Shown: positions 12,921 through 19,727 of the stretch, piece after piece
Layout of the letters: each line of letters starts with the position of its first letter
Numbering within the stretch: the stretch's first letter is position 1
DNA from: TK10-74A sp965217625
GTDB lineage: Bacteria > Chloroflexota > Dehalococcoidia > Bin125
Direction of reading: 5' to 3'
Assembly (NCBI GenBank): GCA_965217625.1
Contig: OZ244557.1
Location: 2,108,001-2,172,000, forward strand
Length of the DNA stretch: 64,000 bases
Notes under the pieces: model-generated
What the model saw: the letters and a program-made list of their open reading frames with translations, nothing else
Database searches by the model: none
Told to the model about the DNA's origin: nothing
Made by a program: the position numbers and the translations under genes

Positions 12921-15311
12921 CTATTGGAGCGTAGGCGCCCAGCCCGCGAACATCGTGCGCTCCAGCACGATCCGCGCGATCGGGCCGGCGTCGCCGGCGC
13001 CGGATTCGCCGTCGTCGAGGACGACCGTCACCAGCAGCGACGGCTCCGGCACATCCGCCCAGACGACGAACCAGGCGTGGTTGCGGGTGCCGTCGTCTTC
13101 CTCTTCCTCCTCCTCGGCATCGTCCTCCTCGCCCTCCGCCGGCTCTTCCTCTTCTTCCTCCTCCTCGCGCTCCTGGAAGACATCCTCCAGCCGCACGAGA
13201 TCTTCCGCCGTGCCCGACTTGCCCGCCGCCAGCAGCGGCGAGCCCTGGAAGATGTAGAAGCCCGTCCCGCGCCGGGTCGAGATCACCTCGCGCGTGCCCT
13301 GCAGCAGGATCGCGTGTGACTCCGACGAGATCGGCAGCACGCCGATCGGCGCCGCCTCGAAGCGCTCGACCACGACACCGTCCGGCGTGCGCAGCGAGTG
13401 CGCCGCCAGCGGCGTGCGCAGGATGCCGTCGGTCGCCAGGGCGGCGTAGGCGTTGGCGAGCTGCATCGGCGTGACGTCGAGGAAGCCCTGGCCGATGCTG
13501 ACGTTGATCGTGTCGCCGGTGAACCAGAAGTCGTTGCGGTTGAGGCGTTTCCACTCGGGCCCGGGGTTGATGCCGGGGACTTCGCTGAGGCCCAGCACGC
13601 CGGTCTCGCGCCCGAAGCCGAAGCCCGCCGTGTACTCGCGCAGCAGGTTCTCGCCCTGCAGGTGCAGCTCCATGCCCACCTGGTAGAAGAACGTGTTGCA
13701 GCTCTCGGCCAGCGCCTGGGCCAGGGTCAGGTTGCCCGCGTCGTCTTCCTTCCAGTTCTTCAGCGGCACGTCGGGGCCCAGGCCGAACCAGACCGAATCA
13801 CAGGGCAGGATCTTGTCCGGCGTGTAGTCGAGCGCCTCCAGGGCGGCGGCGGCGGTCACGACCTTGAACGTCGAGCCGGGCGCGTAGGTCTCCTCGGTCA
13901 CCCGATTGACGAACGGGCGCTGCTCGTTCTGCAGGTAGGCGTCCAACTCCTCCTCGCTGATCCCGCCCACGAAGTCGTTGGGGTTGAAGCGGGGGTACGA
14001 CGCGGCCGCCAGCAGCTGGCTGGTGCGCGGATCCATCACGATGATCGCGCCGGCCTCGTCGCCCAGCGTCGCCTCCGCCAGCTGCTGCACGCGCAGATCG
14101 ATGGTCAGGTACACGTCGCGGGCGGGCGCGGGCGGGCGCTCGGCCAGCAGGCGCACGGTCGAGCCGTTGGGCGCGATGACCGTCAGCCGCCCGCCGCGCG
14201 CGCCCGCCAGCGTCGATTCGAAGATCGCCTCCGCGCCGTCGCGGCCGATCGCGTCGCCGGGGCGGAAGCCCTGCGACTCGAGGGCGGCCAGCTCCTCGGG
14301 GTTGACCTCGCCCATGAAGCCGATGATGTGCGCTGCGGTCTCGCCCTGGGGGTAGAGCCGGATCGTCTCGCGGCGCACCAGGATGCCGAGCGCGGCCAGC
14401 TGCTCGAACTCGGCGATCAGCGCCGGCGACGTGTTGTGGTCGAGCCGCACGATGGGGATGAAGTAGTACGACGGCACGTCCTGGAAGACCAGGTTGCGCA
14501 CCGCCAGCTCGTCGAGGCCCAGCTTGTCGACGAACGTCGAGACCACGAGGTCCTCGTCGCGGGTGTCGATCAGGTCGTGCGAGATGCCGATCACCGCCTG
14601 CTCGCCCTTCACGGCCAGCGGCACGCCGTTGCGGTCGAAGATGTCGCCGCGGATGGGCACGTCGACGAAGCGGTGGACCAGATTCCCGGGCTCACCCAGC
14701 CCGTCGAAGATCAGGTCCGGGGTCCAGTCCAGCACCCAGTTGGGCTGCCGCAGCGTGCGCACGAAGATCCGATCCGGCACGTCGCCGAAGAACTCCGTCT
14801 CGTAGACCAGGTTCACTTCCAGGCCGGCCACGTTGGGGCCCGGGGGCGGCACGATCGCCCAGCGCAGCCCGGTGATCGTCGCTTCCGCCCAGATGTCGTG
14901 GTGCCGCCCGACGAAGGCGTCGATGGCGATGCGCTCCCGCGCATCAAGGGCCAGCAGCCGGTAGGCGTCCTCGAAGCGACCGCTGGCGATCAGCGCGAAG
15001 TACTTCTGCACGGCCTCCAGCGCCGTCTCCGGCGGGACGCTGACGTCGAGCAGCCGCTCGTCCACGGGTTGCGCCGGCACGGCGGTGGGGTCGCTCGTCG
15101 TGGGGTCGGCGGCGGCCTGCTGCTCGGCCGTCGTCGTGCCGTCGGCGGTCTCGGCGGCAGCGTCTTGCGCGACTTCGTCGGCCGGGGCCTCCGGGAAGAA
15201 CTCCGAGAGGTCGCGTTCGCCCTCGCCGCCGAACACGCAGGCAGCGCTCGCGGCGGCGACGATCAGCAGGCCGATGCTGAGTATGAGCGCGGAGCGTGGG
15301 CGCGCGAGCAT
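12921..15311 (-). CDS. Penicillin-binding protein, class B transpeptidase (lipoprotein-like)
   Basis: A 796-residue peptidoglycan transpeptidase. The N-terminal helix (ALILSIGLLIVAAASAAC) ends in a cysteine like a lipobox. An NTF2-like MecA_N domain (about 115-235) precedes the PBP dimer domain (VDVPIRGDIFDRNGVPLAVK) and the transpeptidase domain, with catalytic Ser480-x-x-Lys483 (APGSTFKVV), SCN (about 540) and Lys698-Ser-Gly-Thr. Directly after KSGT there is an unusual run of about 30 mostly Glu and Asp residues (about 712-741) before the conserved NHAWFVVWAD strand. I start at 15311 because the upstream in-frame codons are unlike a signal sequence. It resembles low-affinity PBP2a/PbpC-type enzymes; whether it is beta-lactam tolerant cannot be told. 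Confidence 0.9.
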   Translation of the reverse strand: MLARPRSALILSIGLLIVAAASAACVFGGEGERDLSEFFPEAPADEVAQDAAAETADGTTTAEQQAAADPTTSDPTAVPAQPVDERLLDVSVPPETALEAVQKYFALIASGRFEDAYRLLALDARERIAIDAFVGRHHDIWAEATITGLRWAIVPPPGPNVAGLEVNLVYETEFFGDVPDRIFVRTLRQPNWVLDWTPDLIFDGLGEPGNLVHRFVDVPIRGDIFDRNGVPLAVKGEQAVIGISHDLIDTRDEDLVVSTFVDKLGLDELAVRNLVFQDVPSYYFIPIVRLDHNTSPALIAEFEQLAALGILVRRETIRLYPQGETAAHIIGFMGEVNPEELAALESQGFRPGDAIGRDGAEAIFESTLAGARGGRLTVIAPNGSTVRLLAERPPAPARDVYLTIDLRVQQLAEATLGDEAGAIIVMDPRTSQLLAAASYPRFNPNDFVGGISEEELDAYLQNEQRPFVNRVTEETYAPGSTFKVVTAAAALEALDYTPDKILPCDSVWFGLGPDVPLKNWKEDDAGNLTLAQALAESCNTFFYQVGMELHLQGENLLREYTAGFGFGRETGVLGLSEVPGINPGPEWKRLNRNDFWFTGDTINVSIGQGFLDVTPMQLANAYAALATDGILRTPLAAHSLRTPDGVVVERFEAAPIGVLPISSESHAILLQGTREVISTRRGTGFYIFQGSPLLAAGKSGTAEDLVRLEDVFQEREEEEEEEEPAEGEEDDAEEEEEEDDGTRNHAWFVVWADVPEPSLLVTVVLDDGESGAGDAGPIARIVLERTMFAGWAPTLQ

Positions 15312-15410
15312 GACTGCCTGGCCCCCCGCCGCCGCATCGCACAGTGTACCCCAACGGAACCGCGCGGCGCGAGCCGCCGTCACGGTGGGGGAGGCCGTAC
15401 GATCGGACGT

Positions 15411-16661
15411 ATGCAAGTGCGACACCCGCGGCGGAGACATGCGCGATCATGGTCAGCGACGCTGGCGCTGATTCTGGCGCTGGCGCTGGCGCTGGCCGCC
15501 TGCGGCGGCGAGGACGCGCCCGCGGAGGCGTCGCCCACGCCGTCGCCCGCTGATCCGGCCGCCGACGCGGAGCCAGAGTCCGTCGCGGCCGAGTCCCCCG
15601 TCGATGCGCTGCGCGCCCGGGTGGCGCCGGCGCGGCCGCCGCGCAGCGGCCCCGCGCGCCCGTACGCGCTGGGCTTCACCGCGACGCCCGCCACGCTGAC
15701 GCCCGACGCCTACGTCGATGTGTTCGACGCCGCGGCCCGTCACGCGGACCTGATCATGCTGCAGCGCCCCGTCGCCTGGGCCGCGGTGGCGCCCGGCGGC
15801 GCCGTGCCGCCGGAGACCCGCGCGACGGTCGCCTGGGAGCGCCAACTGCTGGACGAGCGCGGCCTGGACCTGCTCTTCGCCATCGACCCCTGGGAGGCCG
15901 CCGATCGCGGCCGCCTGGCCGGCGACGCCCCGGGCGACGGCTTCGGCGACGCCGCCGTCGCCGACGCCTACGTCGCCTACGCGGAGTTCGTCGTGCGCGA
16001 GTACCGGCCGCGCTGGCTGGCGCTGGCCGTCGATCTGGACGCCGTGGCGCGCGCCCGCCCCGACGACCTGGACGCGATCGAGGCCGCGTACCGGCGCGCC
16101 TACGCCGCGGTCAAGGCGATCGCGCCCGAGACACAGGTCTTCGCGACCTTCCAGCTCGAGGACATGCAGGGGTTGGTGCCCTGGTCGAACCACCTGCCGC
16201 AGTGGTCGTTGGTGCTGCGCTTCCAGGACGTGCTCGACCTCCTGGCGGTGAGCAGCTACCCGTCGTTGATCTTCCCCTTCGCCAGCGACATCCCCGACAG
16301 CTACTACTCGCGGCTGGAGACGTTCCAGAAACCGATCGCGCTGGTGCCCAGTGGATACGCGTCGGCCCCCGCGCGCGAAGGCGTGACCTTCGGGACGATG
16401 CGCGGTCAGCAGCGCTTCCTGGAGCGGCTGCTGCGCGAGGCCGAGGCCGGCGCCTGGGCGCTCGTCGTCTGGCTGACGCCCGACGACCCGGCCTTCGCGA
16501 CGGACCCGCCGTTCGACCTCTTCGCGCAGATGGGACTTCGCGCCGTGGACGGCGCCGAGAAGCCCGCCTGGCCGGCCTGGGTCGAGAGCGCGTCGCGCCC
16601 CTGGCCGGCCGGCGACGGGCTGGGCAGCGATGACGCGGGGCCCGACGCCGCGCCCGAGTAA
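15411..16661 (+). CDS. Lipoprotein of unknown function, possible TIM-barrel hydrolase fold
   Basis: A 416-residue secreted protein with a basic N-terminus, a hydrophobic core and the lipobox ALAAC (Cys at about 31), followed by an Ala/Pro/Glu-rich linker to about residue 85. The mature part begins YALGFTATPATLTPDAYVDV and shows alternating strands and helices (ADLIMLQRPVAW, LDLLFAIDPWEA, PRWLALAVDLDAVAR, ALVVWLTPDD), a pattern like glycoside-hydrolase TIM barrels acting on an extracellular sugar. No catalytic pair could be assigned with confidence. TACGAT (15398-15403) ends 7 nt before the ATG and no SD is present. It is divergent from the penicillin-binding protein gene. Confidence 0.6.
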   Translation: MQVRHPRRRHARSWSATLALILALALALAACGGEDAPAEASPTPSPADPAADAEPESVAAESPVDALRARVAPARPPRSGPARPYALGFTATPATLTPDAYVDVFDAAARHADLIMLQRPVAWAAVAPGGAVPPETRATVAWERQLLDERGLDLLFAIDPWEAADRGRLAGDAPGDGFGDAAVADAYVAYAEFVVREYRPRWLALAVDLDAVARARPDDLDAIEAAYRRAYAAVKAIAPETQVFATFQLEDMQGLVPWSNHLPQWSLVLRFQDVLDLLAVSSYPSLIFPFASDIPDSYYSRLETFQKPIALVPSGYASAPAREGVTFGTMRGQQRFLERLLREAEAGAWALVVWLTPDDPAFATDPPFDLFAQMGLRAVDGAEKPAWPAWVESASRPWPAGDGLGSDDAGPDAAPE

Positions 16662-16777
16662 CCGGGCCGGCGGCGGACGCCCGCCCATCCGTGCTCAGCA
16701 TCCGCGGGCCGCACCCGGCCTATACTGCCGTCGCGTTCCCGCGCCGCGCCGCGGCGCACGCGGAGAGGGGGTGCGGC

Positions 16778-17455
16778 ATGACCCAGGCGGACCCGGCCTA
16801 CAGCGAGCAGAATCCCATGCCCGTGGCGGTGGTCTCGGACTACATCTGACCGTGGTGCTACATCGGCACGGCGCGCGTGGACCAGATGTCACGCGAGTTC
16901 GCCGTCGAGATCGAATGGGTTCCATTCGAATTGCACCCCGAGACGCCGCCCCAGGGGCTGGACAAGGACCCGGGCCGGGGGCCCTCCGAGATGCGCGACC
17001 GGCTCTACGCCATGGCGGCGGCCGAGGGCCTGCCCATGCAGTCGAACCCCCACCAGGCGAACGGGCACAAGGCGCTGGAGGCCGCCGAATGGGCGCGCGA
17101 GCAGAGCGTTGAGACGTTCGACCGCGTGCATCGGGCGATCTTCCAGGCCTACTTCGCCGGCGGCGCGAACGTCAGCACGATCGACCAGGTCGACGCCGCC
17201 GTCGCCGAGACGGGCGTCGACCTGGCGGCGCTGCGCGCGGCGCTGGAGGCGGGGACCTATCGGGACCGCGTCGACGAGTACACCCAGCTCGCGCGGGGGA
17301 ACGGCATCAACGGCACGCCGACCTTCATCCTGGACGACAAGTACGTGATCTCCGGGGCGCAGGACTGGCCGGTGTTCGAGAACGTCCTCATCCGCCTGGG
17401 CGTCCCGCGCCGCCAGGCTGCCGACCCCGCCCCCGGCGCCGGGCCGGACGCATAG
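16778..17455 (+). CDS. DsbA/FrnE-like thiol oxidoreductase, probable selenoprotein (in-frame TGA at codon 24)
   Basis: A 225-residue DsbA-family (FrnE-like) protein. Reading from ATG 16778, with GGAGAGGGGG as ribosome-binding site, codons 19-29 give VSDYI-TGA-PWCYIG: the TGA (16847-16849) sits exactly where homologues have the first Cys of SDxxCPWCY. The frame continues intact to 17453, including the cis-Pro loop GTPTFILDD and the helical insert. Sec24 with Cys27 would make a UxxC redox centre. The alternative is a nonsense mutation, with translation restarting at 16877 and loss of the active site. Intact downstream coding and hairpins after the TGA favour selenocysteine. No SECIS search or Sec-machinery check was possible here. 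The next gene is 14 bp downstream. Confidence 0.8.
16847..16895 (+). promoter_or_regulatory. Candidate bacterial SECIS region after the in-frame TGA
   Basis: Directly after the TGA, CCGTG (16850-16854) can pair with CACGG (16867-16871). Further on, CGCGTG (16874-16879) pairs perfectly with CACGCG (16890-16895) around a 10-nt loop starting with G, about 30 nt after the TGA. Bacterial SECIS hairpins lie in the coding sequence just 3' of the UGA with a loop roughly 16-37 nt away, so the second hairpin is in or near range. Pairing was done by eye only. Confidence 0.4.
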
Positions 17456-17469
17456 GACGCAGGACTGCG

Positions 17470-18645
17470 ATGGACTTCCGTCACGACACCACCCTGGAGG
17501 GGTTCCGCGGCGAGGTGCGCGAGTTCATCGGCGAGCACCTGCCGCCGGATTGGACCACGCACAGCGACGACGACGGCGGCTACGGCGCGCGTGCGATCGC
17601 GGATACGCGCACGTTCCAGCGCGCCCTGGCCGAGCGCCGCTGGCTGACGATGGCCTGGCCCCGCGAGTACGGCGGGCTGGGCGCGTCGCACTGGCGGCAG
17701 CTCGTCATGAACGAGGAGATGGCCTACCACCGCGCCCCCGGCGGCAACATGGGCGTGATGTGGGTGGGCCCCGCGCTGCTGCTCTACGGCAGCGACGCGC
17801 AGAAGGACCAGCACGTCCGCGCGATCGCCGAGGCCGACGTCTGGTGGTGCACGCTCTACTCGGAGCCGGGCGCCGGCAGCGACCTCGCCGCGATGCAGAC
17901 GCGCGCCGTCGCCGATGGCGACGACTACTTGATCAACGGCCAGAAGATCTGGACGTCGGGCGCGCACCGCTCCGACTGGGGCTGGCTCGCCGCCCGCACC
18001 GACCCCGACGCGCCCAAGCACAAGGGCCTGACGATGTTCATGGTCGACATGCGCAGCCCCGGCATCAGCGTGCGTCCGCTGGTCAACATGGCCGGCGGCC
18101 ATTCCTTCAACGAGGTCTTCTTCGAGGACGTGCGCGTGCCCAAGACGAACGTCGTGGGGGAGGTCAACCGGGGCTGGTACCACATGGCCGTGGCGCTCGA
18201 CTTCGAGCGCTCCGGCATCGCCGCCTTCGCGGGCGGGCGCCGCGTCGTCGAGGAGTACGCGGACTACGCCCGCGAACACCCCGAGACGACGCGGCGACGC
18301 CCGGGCCTGCGCTACGACCTCGCCGATCGCGCCATCGAGGTGCAGGTGGGCACGCACTTGGCCTACCGCATCACCGACATGCAGAGCCGGGGCGTCGTCG
18401 CGAACTACGAGGCGTCGGTGTCGAAGCTGTTCGGATCGGAGCTGGCGCAGCGAATCCAGGCCACGGGGCTGGCGATGCTGGGGCCCTTCGGCGCGCTGAT
18501 CGGCCCCGGCGACGACTGGACGCCGCTGCGCGGCAGCCCCGGCCGGGGCTATCTGCACGCCGCCAGCGCGACCATCGCGGCCGGCACCAGCGAGATCCAG
18601 CGCGGCATCATCGCGACGCGCGGCCTCGGTCTGCCGCGCGGCTAG
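17470..18645 (+). CDS. Acyl-CoA dehydrogenase
   Basis: A 391-residue flavoenzyme of the acyl-CoA dehydrogenase family, introducing a double bond into an acyl-CoA and passing electrons to ETF. Typical blocks are WPREYGGLGASHWRQLVMNEE at about 65-85, WWCTLYSEPGAGSDLAAMQT at about 123-142 (flavin-contact strand), the middle beta domain (DYLINGQKIWTSGAH), and the C-terminal AAGTSEIQRGIIATRGLGLP. It lies 14 bp after the DsbA-like gene and may share its transcript. Electron acceptors EtfB and EtfA are encoded at 56757-58591. Substrate chain length cannot be inferred. Confidence 0.93.
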   Translation: MDFRHDTTLEGFRGEVREFIGEHLPPDWTTHSDDDGGYGARAIADTRTFQRALAERRWLTMAWPREYGGLGASHWRQLVMNEEMAYHRAPGGNMGVMWVGPALLLYGSDAQKDQHVRAIAEADVWWCTLYSEPGAGSDLAAMQTRAVADGDDYLINGQKIWTSGAHRSDWGWLAARTDPDAPKHKGLTMFMVDMRSPGISVRPLVNMAGGHSFNEVFFEDVRVPKTNVVGEVNRGWYHMAVALDFERSGIAAFAGGRRVVEEYADYAREHPETTRRRPGLRYDLADRAIEVQVGTHLAYRITDMQSRGVVANYEASVSKLFGSELAQRIQATGLAMLGPFGALIGPGDDWTPLRGSPGRGYLHAASATIAAGTSEIQRGIIATRGLGLPRG

Positions 18646-18783
18646 CGCCGTTACGTCACGGGCGGGTGTGGCAGCGCGGGCCGTGCGATAGGCTGCCAGG
18701 AGTCACGGGGCGCCGCCTGCGGCCCCGTGCGTATCTCCAGCGCGCACGTCCGCCTCGCCGGGAGAGACGTGAAGGAACTTCCC

Positions 18784-19698
18784 ATGCCGACGCCCCTGCT
18801 TGGCCCCCTCGCCCGACGGCCCCTGCTCGTCGTCGCGCTGCTCGCGGCGACGCTGCTCGCCGTGCTGCCCGCGGTCGCTTCCGCGCAGGACAATCCGGCG
18901 CAGCCAGCGAGGCTGTTCCACGGGACCAACGCCAGCGTGACCATCGACGGCGAGCCGTGGGATGGCTCCCCGATTCACGTGATCAACGCCGCGGATGAGG
19001 TCGTCGCCACGGTCATGACCGAGGACGATCACTGGGACGTCGAGATTCCTAACGACGTTGATGCATTCCGCTTCCGCGCGGCCAACGGCGCCGTCTCGGA
19101 GGAATTCCGCCTCGACCCCTCCGCGGTCCGTCTGTTCTTCGTCCTCACCATCGGCAGCGCCCCCCGCGCCACCCGGGACGTCGCCCTGCTGCCGGGCTGG
19201 AACTGGGTGGTCTGGACCGGCCACACCCAAGCGATCGGCGACGCGCTCGAGGCCTTCCCCGATCTGTCCCAGTTGTCCGTGATCTTCGAGCGCCCCGCCG
19301 AGGAGCAGCGCTGGCGCTCGTACCGCCCCGGCCTGCCCGCCTCCGTGCAGAGCATCGCGGAACTGCGATCCGGCGTCTCCTACTTCCTGCGCGTCGACAG
19401 AGCGATGACCTGGGAGATGCCCGTCGACGGCGATCTGACGGGCACGCGGCTGATCGCGAACGGGTTCACGGCGATCGGCTGGGTGGGACCGGACGGGACG
19501 CCGCAGGACGTGCTGGACGCCATTGCGAACCCGGACGCCATCACAGCCTTCTTCCGCTTCAACGCGGCGACGCAGAAGTACGAGTCGTACCGGCCCGGCC
19601 CCGGCCTGCCCGCCAGGGTGCGGGGCGACCTCCGCACGATCCAGCCCTTCGACGTGCTCTTCACCAGCGCGACCTCGCCGACCACGATCACGCAGTAG
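18784..19698 (+). CDS. Secreted protein with duplicated domain, unknown function
   Basis: A 304-residue protein with a signal peptide (RRPLLVVALLAATLLAVLP ending VASAQ, cleavage near residue 34). An N-terminal beta-rich segment (ASVTIDGEPWDGSPIHVI) is followed by two related modules of about 80 residues: the first contains LPGWNWVVWTGHT, a YRPGLPASVQ block and LRSGVSYFLRV; the second ANGFTAIGWVGPD, a YRPGPGLPARVR block and IQPFDVLFTS. So an internal duplication is likely. I chose ATG 18784 because GAAGGAAC lies just upstream and the signal peptide follows; an in-frame codon at 18727 would add 19 polar residues. The family is not recognised; it is probably an extracellular or surface protein. 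Confidence 0.65.
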   Translation: MPTPLLGPLARRPLLVVALLAATLLAVLPAVASAQDNPAQPARLFHGTNASVTIDGEPWDGSPIHVINAADEVVATVMTEDDHWDVEIPNDVDAFRFRAANGAVSEEFRLDPSAVRLFFVLTIGSAPRATRDVALLPGWNWVVWTGHTQAIGDALEAFPDLSQLSVIFERPAEEQRWRSYRPGLPASVQSIAELRSGVSYFLRVDRAMTWEMPVDGDLTGTRLIANGFTAIGWVGPDGTPQDVLDAIANPDAITAFFRFNAATQKYESYRPGPGLPARVRGDLRTIQPFDVLFTSATSPTTITQ

Positions 19699-19727
19699 CG
19701 CGGGATCGCGCGCCGCCTGCGGGATCG

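Noticed and set aside
16877..17455. DsbA-like gene starting at ATG 16877
   Set aside because: This start would omit the first strand and the whole active site; the frame upstream to ATG 16778 is open except for one TGA at the Cys position.
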